From: an uncultured Collinsella sp.
GTDB taxonomy: Bacteria > Actinomycetota > Coriobacteriia > Coriobacteriales > Coriobacteriaceae
Length of the DNA: 11,649 nucleotides
Assembly: GCA_959599635.1 (NCBI GenBank)
Contig: CAUGJN010000044.1
Coordinates: 1-11,649, forward strand
Direction of reading: 5' to 3'
Part shown: positions 1-6,582 of the stretch, one piece after another
Position numbering within the stretch: the first letter of the stretch is position 1
Layout: each line of letters starts with the position of its first letter
Translations under genes and position numbers: made by a program
The notes under the pieces: generated by a model
The model's input: only the letters and a program-made list of their open reading frames with translations
Told to the model about the DNA's origin: nothing
The model's database searches: none

Positions 1-1
1 A

Positions 2-9
2 TTTTTTTT
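2..9. other. T-run at left edge, possible tail of an upstream terminator
   Basis: Eight consecutive T residues lie at the very start of the window. They could be the U-tract of a rho-independent terminator whose hairpin lies outside. The stem is not visible, so this is only a guess. Confidence 0.3.
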
Positions 10-86
10 GTATTGGGGGATTGGCTGATGGTGCCTTGGAGGGTGCGAATATACATTTGGTCAGCAAATATTACATTACCGGGGTC

Positions 87-151
87 GGGGTGGATTGTTT
101 AGGTTTTGGAAGTTCGCGAGGCCCACTTCCAAAACCTAACCAAGCCACCCC
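87..151. repeat. Long inverted repeat (two 27-bp arms, 11-nt loop)
   Basis: The arm at 87-113 (ending TTAGGTTTTGGAAGT) is the reverse complement of the arm at 125-151 (starting ACTTCCAAAACCTAA), with two mismatches. The loop is 114-124. No T-run follows on either strand, so it is not a standard rho-independent terminator. It could be a dispersed palindromic repeat, a small non-autonomous element or a strong RNA hairpin between genes. The rest of 1-277 shows no convincing gene. Confidence 0.75.
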
Positions 152-231
152 GGCCCTCGTCTGTGAACCCTTCCGCTGGGCGAGCCATAGACGCCGCGCA
201 CCGATGCGGTAAAACGGCGGCTTGAAATTGG

Positions 232-240
232 TGCTATATT
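232..240 (+). promoter_or_regulatory. Extended -10 promoter candidate for the 278-2270 genes
   Basis: TGCTATATT reads as an extended -10 (TGn plus TATATT) 38 bases before the ATG at 278. No good -35 is visible at the normal distance, which is common for extended -10 promoters. It could drive the hypothetical gene and the two regulators behind it. Confidence 0.45.
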
Positions 241-277
241 CGGCTTGAGTTGTTTAATACTAGAACGGGAGGCTGAT

Positions 278-769
278 ATGGGGCTGTTCAAGAAGAAAAA
301 CCCGCAGGATGCCTTTGATCCCGATGTGTTTACCATCACGGATACGATTTTGGACCCACCGCGGTTTACATTTTTGCCGGCTATCTACCAGGATGCCACG
401 CGCCGCAAGTGGGCCGTGCATCAGCGCGGCGGCGAGCCGAAGATTTTTGACTATGCGGACGTGCTGCAGTGCGAGGTTGTCGAGACCGGAAATCCCGAGG
501 ATGTGTCGGAACTTAGCAATCGCGAACTAGCTCAGCAGATTTTGATTAATCCAGCTCAGGCTACCAAAAACAACGCTGCCAAGCGTAATATATGCCTTGG
601 TATGGGTGTCATCGTTGCCGTGCAAACCGGCGAGGATGAGATTTCGAAGCTTGAGATTCCGGTGACCGCGGGCGAAGTCAAGCGAGACTCCGGCCTATAT
701 CGGTCGTATCGGAACGTTGCGGAGCAGATCAAAGAAGCCTTCGACGCCATGGGGCGTCCGGAGCAATGA
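278..769 (+). CDS. Hypothetical protein, 163 aa
   Basis: I do not firmly recognise this protein. The ATG at 278 is chosen over a TTG at 245 because CGGGAGG (267-273) sits just before it. The product starts with a basic MGLFKKK segment and has no signal peptide. A short small/hydrophobic stretch near residues 103-112 (CLGMGVIVAV) looks like a beta strand rather than a membrane helix. The C-terminus (about 140-158) resembles the YREY...EEIKEA ending of small cytosolic DUF4428-type proteins, but their N-terminal zinc-binding cysteines are absent. That link is weak. The gene lies 35 bp before the first GntR regulator and may be co-transcribed with it. A role in sugar-amine metabolism is not indicated. 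Confidence 0.75.
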   Translation: MGLFKKKNPQDAFDPDVFTITDTILDPPRFTFLPAIYQDATRRKWAVHQRGGEPKIFDYADVLQCEVVETGNPEDVSELSNRELAQQILINPAQATKNNAAKRNICLGMGVIVAVQTGEDEISKLEIPVTAGEVKRDSGLYRSYRNVAEQIKEAFDAMGRPEQ

Positions 770-804
770 TGCCCGCAGCATCAAGCGGTTGAGGAGCCGT
801 GCCC

Positions 805-1572
805 ATGCCGAGTGAACTATATGCGATTCCGCCCAAAGATCGCGCCTTTGAGGGCATTCTTTGGTATATCAATCATTATGACCTGCAGGGTGGCGACCGG
901 CTGCCCGCCGAGCGTGTGCTCTGTGAAGAGCTGGGCGTGTCGCGCACGGCGTTGCGTGCTGCGATCACGCGCCTTATTTCGTGCGGAACTTTGGAAAGCC
1001 GCCGCGGTTCGGGCACCTATGTGTGTCCTCCCAAACCGCTGAACATCTTTCAGGAAACATGGAACTATACGCAGGCGGTGGAGAGGGTTGGCTCAAAGTC
1101 GACCGCACGCCTGGTTTGGTCCAAGGTCGTGTACGCCGATATCGATCTGGCCCAAAAGGCCCAGATCGACCTGGGCATGCCGCTCTTCTGCATTCGACGT
1201 GTGCGCGTGGTTAATGGTTCCCCGGCGTCGATTGAGACGGCCCACGTCAATCTGTCTTTGTGCCCCTCGCTTCCCGATCACGATTTTGAGCAGGAAAGCC
1301 TCTACGACGTTTTGCTCAAAGAAGGGAATGTCCATGTGACGCACGGCAAGGAGCATATTTCCATCAGCCGTCTGAACGCCGACGAGGCCAAGTTGCTGGG
1401 TGCTCAGGAGGGCACGCCGGTGTTTTACAAGGCTTCGCACGAGCGTGACGAGAACGATGGCTTTGTCGAGTATTGCAAGTCCGTGATTCTGCCGACCAAA
1501 TATCGTTTTGCCGATAACGGCGAGGCAGACGGCGTTGCGACGAAAGTGGGTGTCGAATGGCTGATGCAGTAG
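805..1572 (+). CDS. GntR-family regulator with UTRA ligand domain (HutC subfamily), first of a tandem pair
   Basis: This is a DNA-binding regulator of 255 aa. The N-terminal winged helix-turn-helix (about residues 10-75) has the family pattern LPAERVLCEELGVSRTALR and a wing RRGSGTYV. The rest, about 85-235, is a UTRA-type effector domain (CIRRVRVVNGSPASIE, then the late VEYCKSVILP strand). I prefer the ATG at 805, eight bases after GAGGAG (791-796); the GTG at 799 lies too close to that site. Its end overlaps the start of the next regulator by 16 bp, so the two are probably translated together. UTRA domains usually bind small sugars or amino-sugar phosphates, which fits control of the adjacent sugar-amine locus. 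That target is inferred. The sequence differs clearly from its neighbour, so the pair is not a recent duplication. Confidence 0.9.
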   Translation: MPSELYAIPPKDRAFEGILWYINHYDLQGGDRLPAERVLCEELGVSRTALRAAITRLISCGTLESRRGSGTYVCPPKPLNIFQETWNYTQAVERVGSKSTARLVWSKVVYADIDLAQKAQIDLGMPLFCIRRVRVVNGSPASIETAHVNLSLCPSLPDHDFEQESLYDVLLKEGNVHVTHGKEHISISRLNADEAKLLGAQEGTPVFYKASHERDENDGFVEYCKSVILPTKYRFADNGEADGVATKVGVEWLMQ

Positions 1573-2270
1573 AAGACTTGCCGGTTTACAAACATATTCG
1601 CCGCTGCATTGCGGAGCGAATCGAGCGCGGCGACTACCCGACGGGCTCGATGATTCCGTCCGAAAACGAGCTGGCCGAGGAGTTTGGCACGACGCGCCTG
1701 ACAATCCGAAGTGCCATGGACGAGCTGGTCAAAAGTGGCCAGATTCGTCGCGTGCAGGGCAAGGGCGCCTTTGTGGGACACAAGTGGTTTGACGAGCACG
1801 AACGCAAGGGCGGCTTCCGTCAGTCGGTTCTGGCGTCGGGCGCGACGCCATCGGTGCGCATTCTGGCGCGCTCCAAACGCTACGCCGGCCCGTATTACGC
1901 CGACCTGTTTGGCATCGCCGAGGACGATCTGCTTTACTCGGTGCGCCGTCTCAACTGCATTGATGGGGAGCCCGTGTCGATCGAGATGACGCTGATTCCG
2001 TGTCTGCTGTTTCCGGGCATCGAAGACGTGGACATTTCGGTCTTCAGCCTGTTCGAGACCTACGACATGTTGGGGCGCAAGCCGGACAAGTCGATTGAGA
2101 AACTCGATATTGAAGCGCTGGGCGCACGCGATGCGAGTTTGCTCAATCTTGAGCCGGGCGATCTGGCGCTCGTACTGGAATGCCTGACCTATGACTCGAG
2201 TGGGCAGGCGATCGAGCATGCCAAGTCTTTTAACCGCGGCGATGCCGGCGGATATACCTACAACTATTAG
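1557..2270 (+). CDS. GntR-family regulator with UTRA ligand domain (HutC subfamily), second of a tandem pair
   Basis: This 237-aa protein is a textbook HutC-type regulator. It has a winged helix-turn-helix (about residues 8-75, with IPSENELAEEFGTTRLTIR and the wing RRVQGKGAFV) followed by a UTRA domain (about 88-232, with GEPVSIEMTLIP and LVLECLTYDSSGQAIEH). The ATG at 1557 lies inside the end of the preceding regulator in another frame, and a weak site AGTGGG (1545-1550) precedes it. The overlap suggests translational coupling. A terminator follows directly. It and its partner are the only regulators in the window and sit beside the deglycase/PTS locus. They are the best candidates for binding the paired GGTATT sites upstream of 2547, 4883 and 7696. 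Whether they act alone, as a heteromer, or on different ligands cannot be seen. Confidence 0.93.
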   Translation: MADAVEDLPVYKHIRRCIAERIERGDYPTGSMIPSENELAEEFGTTRLTIRSAMDELVKSGQIRRVQGKGAFVGHKWFDEHERKGGFRQSVLASGATPSVRILARSKRYAGPYYADLFGIAEDDLLYSVRRLNCIDGEPVSIEMTLIPCLLFPGIEDVDISVFSLFETYDMLGRKPDKSIEKLDIEALGARDASLLNLEPGDLALVLECLTYDSSGQAIEHAKSFNRGDAGGYTYNY

Positions 2271-2276
2271 CGTCTA

Positions 2277-2312
2277 GAGCATCCTCGTGCACGGCGGGGT
2301 GCTCATTTTTTT
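2277..2312 (+). terminator. Rho-independent terminator after the GntR pair
   Basis: GAGCATCCT (2277-2285) pairs with GGGGTGCTC (2296-2304), using two G-T wobbles, and seven T residues follow (2306-2312). It starts six bases after the stop of the second regulator and separates the regulator operon from the catabolic locus. Confidence 0.85.
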
Positions 2313-2388
2313 ACGGACATGTGTCGCATGACCGATGAGCGGCAAAAACTGACCGTCTACCGAGAGGGGAGGATGAAATCAAAAAATC

Positions 2389-2435
2389 GGTATTAAAAAC
2401 GGCTAACCTGTAATCGTTCACTGGTATTAAGAACC
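2389..2435 (+). promoter_or_regulatory. Operator pair and candidate promoter upstream of SIS copy 1 (unit A)
   Basis: Two GGTATTA motifs, GGTATTAAAAACG (2389-2401) and GGTATTAAGAACC (2423-2435), start 34 bp apart. Both fit a 13-bp pseudopalindrome GGTATT-A-AATACC with four of six bases in the right half. A possible -10, TGTAAT, lies between them at 2409-2414; no good -35 is seen. The same arrangement occurs before units B and C. The 276-bp gap (2271-2546) otherwise holds the terminator and a small hairpin (2486-2503) in the probable leader. Confidence 0.65.
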
Positions 2436-2546
2436 TTTGAATTGTTGAGCTTAGGGCCAAGATGTCCACAAGGTTAAGCGGCGAGACGGGGCGGCAAGCC
2501 CGTTCATTCCGTGCGACAATTCAAACTGCTCGTGAAAGGAGCGGGA

Positions 2547-3608
2547 ATGAAGGAGACCGAGAAGATCGAGATCATGCACTTCGACCAGGAGGGCTACCTC
2601 GAGGACGGCAGGAACGTCTACGAGGCCGGCAAGCGGATGACCGCCCTGGCCGACCGCGTGCACGAGGAGGGCTACGACGCCGTCTTCCTGATGGGCGTCG
2701 GCGGCACCTGGGACGAGTTCATGCAGCTCGAGTACCTCATGAACAAGTTCGGCGACCGCGACCTCGAGGTCTACCTGATCCACGCCGCCGAGTGGAACGT
2801 CATGGGCCACAAGCGCATGACCGACAAGTCCGTCGTGCTGACCGCCTCCGAGTCCGGCACCACCCCCGAGGTGCTCGAGGCCGTCGGCAAGATGAGGGAG
2901 ATGGGCGTGCGCGTCTTCGCCATGACCAACCCCGAGGGCAAGATCGGCCAGGCCGTGGGCGCCGAGAACTGCGTCATGATGGCCTCCGACCACGGCGCCG
3001 GCGGCTGCGAGAAGGGCTACTACCTCGCCGACTGCTTCGGTCTGCGCCTGCTCAACCGCCGCGGCTGCTTCCCCAAGTTCGACCTGTTCATCGAGCAGAC
3101 GAAGGACGTCTGGAAGGACATGCTCGACATCCGCAAGCGCTTCGAGCCGCGCGCCGAGGAGCTCGCCAGGAAGTACGCGCTGGCCGACTACACCATGTTC
3201 ATCGGCTCGGGCGCGCTGTGGGGCGAGACCATCCTGTACTCCATGTGCCTGCTCGAGGAGATGCAGTGGAAGCGCATCCGCCACATCACCTCGCACGACT
3301 TCTTCCACGGCACGCTCGAGCTGCTCGAGCCCGGCGTCCCGGTGTTCCTGTTCATGGGCGAGGACGAGTGCCGCGCCCTCGACGAGCGCGTCCGCGCCTT
3401 CCTCACCAGCGGCGTGACCGGCGACGAGGACTACGTCATCATCGACACCGCCGAGTACGCGATCCCGGGCCTGGACGACGACTTCCGCGTCATCGTGTCG
3501 CCCTGGATCCTGTCCGCGCTGACCACCGACCGCCTCGCGCGCAACTACGAGCTGGTCACCAAGCACAACCTCAAGTACCGCCGCTACTACCACCAGTTCG
3601 ACTACTAA
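2547..3608 (+). CDS. SIS-domain sugar-amine 6-phosphate deglycase (FrlB/FraB/GfrF-like), copy 1
   Basis: This 353-aa cytosolic protein has two SIS (phosphosugar isomerase) folds. The first, about residues 45-165, contains GVGGTWDEF and the phosphate-binding ASESGTTPEV (100-109). The second is about 210-330. The C-terminal half matches fructoselysine-6-phosphate deglycase FrlB (FFHGTLELLEPGVP, then HNLKYRRYYHQFDY at the end). E238 and H254 keep the 16-residue spacing of the catalytic Glu and His known in FraB/FrlB. Inferred reaction: 6-phospho-fructosamine to glucose 6-phosphate plus the free amine, probably lysine. The ATG at 2547 follows AAAGGAG (2535-2541); an upstream GTG at 2511 has no counterpart before copy 2. 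It opens an operon with EIIA 21 bp later. By my reading only one codon ends in A or T apart from the stop. It is almost identical to the gene at 7696-8757. Substrate could be another fructosamine or glucoselysine. Confidence 0.9.
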   Translation: MKETEKIEIMHFDQEGYLEDGRNVYEAGKRMTALADRVHEEGYDAVFLMGVGGTWDEFMQLEYLMNKFGDRDLEVYLIHAAEWNVMGHKRMTDKSVVLTASESGTTPEVLEAVGKMREMGVRVFAMTNPEGKIGQAVGAENCVMMASDHGAGGCEKGYYLADCFGLRLLNRRGCFPKFDLFIEQTKDVWKDMLDIRKRFEPRAEELARKYALADYTMFIGSGALWGETILYSMCLLEEMQWKRIRHITSHDFFHGTLELLEPGVPVFLFMGEDECRALDERVRAFLTSGVTGDEDYVIIDTAEYAIPGLDDDFRVIVSPWILSALTTDRLARNYELVTKHNLKYRRYYHQFDY

Positions 3609-3629
3609 TTTCATTTGGGGGAAACCGCA

Positions 3630-4049
3630 ATGAGGCAATACATCTTTGCCAGCCACGCGCATTTTGCGACAGGCATCAAGGAGAGCACCGAGCTGCTCTC
3701 GGGCGCGCGCGATAACGTCCACGATCTGTCGATGTTCGTCGACGGGCGCAACGACGTCGCCGAGGAGGCCGCCAAGCTCCTGGCGACCATCGACCCCGCC
3801 GACGACGTAATCGTGTGCACCGACCTGTTTGGCGGCAGCGTCAACAACGAGTTCACCAAGATCGTCCAGACGCGCCCCAACACCTACCTGGTTGCCAACA
3901 TGAATCTGCCGCTGCTGATCCAGTTGCTCTTCTCGGACCAGGAGGCTCCCGCCGACCAGGTTATCCGCGAGATCCTCGCGGCTGACGACACGCGCGTCAA
4001 GTTTGTCAACGATCTGCTGACCGATGCGGATGACGAGGAAGAGTTCTAG
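3630..4049 (+). CDS. PTS mannose-family EIIA component
   Basis: This 139-aa cytosolic phosphocarrier takes phosphate from HPr and passes it to EIIB. The likely phosphorylated residue is His9 in ASHAHFATG, matching His10 of E. coli ManX (THG). The second family motif is TDLFGGSVNN (64-73), with Asp65 near the active site. The length fits a stand-alone EIIA domain; in E. coli mannose PTS the A and B domains are fused, here they are separate. The ATG at 3630 follows GGGGGA (3617-3622); a TTG at 3615 is less likely. It lies 21 bp after the deglycase and 56 bp before EIIB, in one operon. Third-position base use is mixed, in sharp contrast with the gene before it. The C-terminal tail is very acidic (DADDEEEF). 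Confidence 0.95.
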   Translation: MRQYIFASHAHFATGIKESTELLSGARDNVHDLSMFVDGRNDVAEEAAKLLATIDPADDVIVCTDLFGGSVNNEFTKIVQTRPNTYLVANMNLPLLIQLLFSDQEAPADQVIREILAADDTRVKFVNDLLTDADDEEEF

Positions 4050-4070
4050 TCACCGCCTGCTATTAATGGG

Positions 4071-4084
4071 GCCGGGTTTCCGGC
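4071..4084 (+). other. Small intercistronic hairpin between EIIA and EIIB
   Basis: GCCGG (4071-4075) and CCGGC (4080-4084) form a 5-bp stem with a GTTT loop and no T-run. It may affect mRNA processing or stability, but could be chance. Confidence 0.3.
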
Positions 4085-4105
4085 ATGAGACCTTGGGGGT
4101 CAATC

Positions 4106-4588
4106 ATGATTCAACTGCTTCGCGTCGACCATCGTCTGCTTCATGGCCAGGTGGCCGTCTCTTGGGTCCAGGGCTTGGGCTCCGACTGCATCTTCTGCGT
4201 TGGCGACAAGGTTGCCAACGATCCCGTCTGGAAGACCACGCTCAAGATGGGAAAGCCGGCCAATGTCAAGCTCGTCATCAAGGACATGGAGCACGCCATC
4301 GAGGCCATCAACTCCGGTGTTACCGATAAGTACAAGATGATCATCTGCGTCGCCAGCATCGCCGAGGCCAAGCAGCTTGTCGACGGCTGCCCGCAGATCA
4401 CCTCCATCAACCTGGGCAACACCAAGTCCAAGGACGAGCAGCGTCCCGATGCCCGTAAGATCTCCCGCCAGATCTTTGTGACTGCTGCCGAGGAAGAGGA
4501 CATTCGCGAGCTCGTCGGCCGCGGTGTCGAGGTCGAGATTCGCGCTCTGGCCGACGACCCCAAGGTCGATGCCCTAAGCGCCCTCTAA
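4106..4588 (+). CDS. PTS mannose-family EIIB component
   Basis: This 160-aa cytosolic subunit carries phosphate from EIIA to the incoming sugar. The hallmark RVDHRLLHGQV at residues 6-16 contains the phosphorylated His13. The remainder has the usual EIIB(Man) alpha/beta pattern, including the INLGNTK strand-loop (104-110). The ATG at 4106 is preceded by GGGGG (4095-4099). An in-frame ATG at 4085 would add seven residues before the conserved start, so it is rejected. It is the last gene of unit A. The membrane parts EIIC and EIID lie 294 bp downstream behind their own operator pair, so the four PTS parts are split over two transcription units. Confidence 0.95.
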   Translation: MIQLLRVDHRLLHGQVAVSWVQGLGSDCIFCVGDKVANDPVWKTTLKMGKPANVKLVIKDMEHAIEAINSGVTDKYKMIICVASIAEAKQLVDGCPQITSINLGNTKSKDEQRPDARKISRQIFVTAAEEEDIRELVGRGVEVEIRALADDPKVDALSAL

Positions 4589-4595
4589 TTGGGAA

Positions 4596-4632
4596 CCACG
4601 GGCGGCGCGCACGGCGCCGCCCCTATCCGTGG
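4596..4632 (+). other. Strong GC-rich hairpin after EIIB, no T-run
   Basis: CCACGG (4596-4601) pairs with CCGTGG (4627-4632), and GCGGCG (4602-4607) pairs with CGCCGC (4615-4620), with a six-base bulge on the right. No U-tract follows. It could be a 3'-end stabiliser, a processing site or a weak terminator between units A and B. The rest of the 294-bp gap holds the unit B operator pair and a long leader. Confidence 0.6.
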
Positions 4633-4704
4633 GCGTACCGGATAAACGCTTTACCCGTTACCCCCATCTACCGTTCACCGGGAGTACACGCCCGTTGAGC
4701 GATT

Positions 4705-4750
4705 GGTATTAAATAGTTTTCGCATGACTATATAATTGGTATCAAATCAT
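4705..4750 (+). promoter_or_regulatory. Operator pair and -10 of unit B (EIIC-EIID)
   Basis: GGTATTAAATAGT (4705-4717) and GGTATCAAATCAT (4738-4750) start 33 bp apart. A perfect -10, TATAAT (4731-4736), lies one base before the second site, so a bound protein would cover the start of transcription. No good -35 is visible, and the upstream site sits about where a -35 would be. Expected start near 4743 gives a leader of about 140 bases, which contains a possible small hairpin (GGTGT/ACACC) near 4764-4780. Confidence 0.75.
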
Positions 4751-4882
4751 TTGCACCGGTTTAGGTGTTAACAGCACACCGGTACAAGCTGGATCTGTCT
4801 GGGCGATTGTCGGCATGGAAAAGGGCGCGCTGACAAGTCGGGAATCGCCGCGCGGATCCAAGAGGGATCAAAGGGAGGAACA

Positions 4883-5656
4883 ATGCTTGTTCAAGCAATC
4901 CTCATCGGACTTATCGCTGCCTTCGGTAAGCTCGATTATCAGCTCGGTACGCTCTATGCGTTCCGCCCGATCGTTCTGTGCCCGCTCGTCGGCATAGTCC
5001 TCGGGGACCTGCAGTCCGGCCTCGCCATCGGTGCGAGCCTCGAGCTGCTCTTCATGGGTTCTATCTCCATCGGCGCTTACGTGCCGCCCGATGAGACGAT
5101 TGGCGGCGTGCTCGCCTGCGCCTTCGCTATTCAGCTGGGTCAGAGCACCGAGGCCGCTATCGCGCTCGCGATGCCCATCGCCACTCTGTGCCTGGCCATC
5201 AAGAACGTCGTCAACGCCGGTATGCCCCTTCTGGTCGACCGTGCCGACGTCTTTGCCAGCAAGGGTAACCTCAAGGGTATCTACGCTATGCACTGGATTA
5301 TCGGTCTCGTGATTGTCGTCCTGGCCTTTATCCTGTGCTCGGTCTCCTTCTATCTGGGTGCCGACGCTGTTCAGGGCCTGCTCGACTTCATCCCGACGTT
5401 CGTCCTCGATGGCTTTGGCGTCGCAGCCAACATCCTGCCTGCCATGGGCTTCGCCATGCTCGGCCGTCTGGTGCTTACCAAGCAGCTCGTGCCGTTCTAC
5501 TTCCTGGGCTTCCTGCTGTGCTCCTATGCCAACGTGCCCGTCCTCGGCGTCGCCCTGATCGCAATCATCATCGGCATCGACAAGTACGACCTGCTGGGCC
5601 TTGGTGGCGCCCAGTCCCAGCTTTCTGTGGAAGGGGATGAGGACGATGACTTCTAA
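4883..5656 (+). CDS. PTS mannose-family EIIC membrane component
   Basis: This 257-aa integral membrane protein forms the sugar channel with EIID. It is hydrophobic along its length, with clear segments near residues 3-15, 28-42, 75-112, 136-156 and 205-231. The family signature GASLELLFMGSISIGAYVPP is at 50-69, and a second conserved stretch, ILPAMGFAMLGR, at 184-195. The tail is acidic (EGDEDDDF). The ATG at 4883 has a very strong ribosome site, AAGGGAGGAA (4871-4880). Its last 11 bases overlap the EIID start. The sugar cannot be told from sequence; mannose-family permeases also carry fructoselysine, glucoselysine, glucosaminate and N-acetylgalactosamine. The deglycase and epimerase nearby point to a fructosamine. 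Confidence 0.95.
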   Translation: MLVQAILIGLIAAFGKLDYQLGTLYAFRPIVLCPLVGIVLGDLQSGLAIGASLELLFMGSISIGAYVPPDETIGGVLACAFAIQLGQSTEAAIALAMPIATLCLAIKNVVNAGMPLLVDRADVFASKGNLKGIYAMHWIIGLVIVVLAFILCSVSFYLGADAVQGLLDFIPTFVLDGFGVAANILPAMGFAMLGRLVLTKQLVPFYFLGFLLCSYANVPVLGVALIAIIIGIDKYDLLGLGGAQSQLSVEGDEDDDF

Positions 5657-6470
5657 TTCCGAGAACCAGATTACTCGCTCCGACCTCATTAAGAGCGCCG
5701 TGAACACCGGCGCCCTGGGCATGGAATTCTCCTGGACCTACTACAAGCAGATGAACATTGCCTTCTGCCTGATGGTCGCCAACATGCTCAAGAAGATCTA
5801 TGCCGGCCGTCCCGATGATTACGCCGAGGCCTTGCACCGTCACAGCGCATTCTTCAACATCACCCCGCAGCTCGCTCCCTTCGTGGGTGGCATCGCGATG
5901 GCCATGGAAGAAAAGGTCGCTCGTGGCGAGGTTGAGCCCGAGAGCGTCAACGACATCAAGGCCGCCCTCATGGGTCCGCTTTCCGGCCTGGGTGACTCCT
6001 TCTTCCTGTCCACCCTGCGCGTCGTCGCCGCTGCCGTGGGCATCAGCCTGTGCCAGGCCGGCAACGTCTTTGGCCCCATCGCCTTCCTGCTCGTCTACAA
6101 CATCCCGGCGTTCCTGATTCGTATCTTTGGCGCTATCAAGGGTTATGAGCTGGGCATTGGCTTCCTCGACGAGGCTCAGAAGACCGGCCTGATGCAAAAG
6201 ATCATGGCCTGCGTCGGCATTGTCGGCGTTATGGTTGTTGGCGCCATGAGCAAGGACATGTTCTGGGCTTCACTGCCCATCGCCATCGGTCAGGGCGACT
6301 CCGCCCAGACTCTCCAGGACATCCTGGACGGCATCATGCCCGGTATGCTCGGTATGGCCGCCTTCTGGCTCTACTACTGGCTGCTCTCCAAGAAGATCAA
6401 CCCGATGGTCCTGATCCTCTGCACCATGGTCGTGGGCATCATCGGCGCTTACTTTGGCGTGCTTGCCTAA
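5646..6470 (+). CDS. PTS mannose-family EIID membrane component
   Basis: This 274-aa partner of EIIC carries two family signatures: HSAFFNITPQLAPFVGG (66-82) and ALMGPLSGLGDSFF (107-120). Membrane segments are concentrated in the C-terminal half (about 121-135, 143-160, 185-200 and 253-272). The ATG at 5646 is nine bases after AAGGGG (5631-5636); the ATG at 5637 would abut that site and is less likely. The 11-bp overlap with EIIC suggests coupled translation and equal amounts of the two. EIID is absent from other PTS classes, so it fixes the system as mannose-type. A terminator follows about 50 bases after the stop. Confidence 0.95.
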   Translation: MTSNSENQITRSDLIKSAVNTGALGMEFSWTYYKQMNIAFCLMVANMLKKIYAGRPDDYAEALHRHSAFFNITPQLAPFVGGIAMAMEEKVARGEVEPESVNDIKAALMGPLSGLGDSFFLSTLRVVAAAVGISLCQAGNVFGPIAFLLVYNIPAFLIRIFGAIKGYELGIGFLDEAQKTGLMQKIMACVGIVGVMVVGAMSKDMFWASLPIAIGQGDSAQTLQDILDGIMPGMLGMAAFWLYYWLLSKKINPMVLILCTMVVGIIGAYFGVLA

Positions 6471-6518
6471 TATGTTCGAATCGCGCTTCCATCGCGTCTA
6501 ACGGTTGCGTCGATCTTT

Positions 6519-6556
6519 GGGGGGCTTGTCGCATCTGCGGCGGCCCCCTGTTTTTT
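6519..6556 (+). terminator. Rho-independent terminator between EIID and the FrlC-like gene
   Basis: GGGGGC (6520-6525) pairs with GCCCCC (6543-6548), extended by a T-G wobble, and is followed by TG and six T residues (6551-6556). The next gene begins only 26 bases later, so this probably tapers rather than ends transcription. Confidence 0.8.
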
Positions 6557-6582
6557 AAAACTCCGTACGAAAGGGGAGGGCT

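Noticed and set aside
21..212. 63-codon forward open frame at the left end
   Set aside because: It runs through the inverted repeat, has no ribosome site and no recognisable protein.
861..883. TTGGTATATCAATCATTATGACC inside the first GntR gene, similar to the operator at 4738
   Set aside because: It encodes the ordinary W-Y-I-N-H-Y-D stretch, has no partner site 33-35 bp away and no promoter, so chance is likely.
2373..2396. Seven-codon open frame behind GAGGGGAGG
   Set aside because: The ribosome site touches the ATG with no spacing, the frame runs through the first operator, and units B and C have no counterpart.
2511..2546. GTG at 2511 as the start of deglycase copy 1
   Set aside because: The extra 12 codons are absent upstream of copy 2, homology begins at the ATG at 2547, and a good ribosome site lies just before that ATG.
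2451..3722. Long antisense open frame (423 codons) over deglycase copy 1, with a matching forward frame
   Set aside because: It results from almost exclusive G/C third positions in the real gene. The translation is low-complexity (Val, Leu, Gly, His rich), resembles no family, and repeats over copy 2 at 7609-8742.
4868..5722. Antisense open frame (284 codons) over EIIC
   Set aside because: EIIC on the other strand is unambiguous; the antisense product is a polar, family-less shadow.
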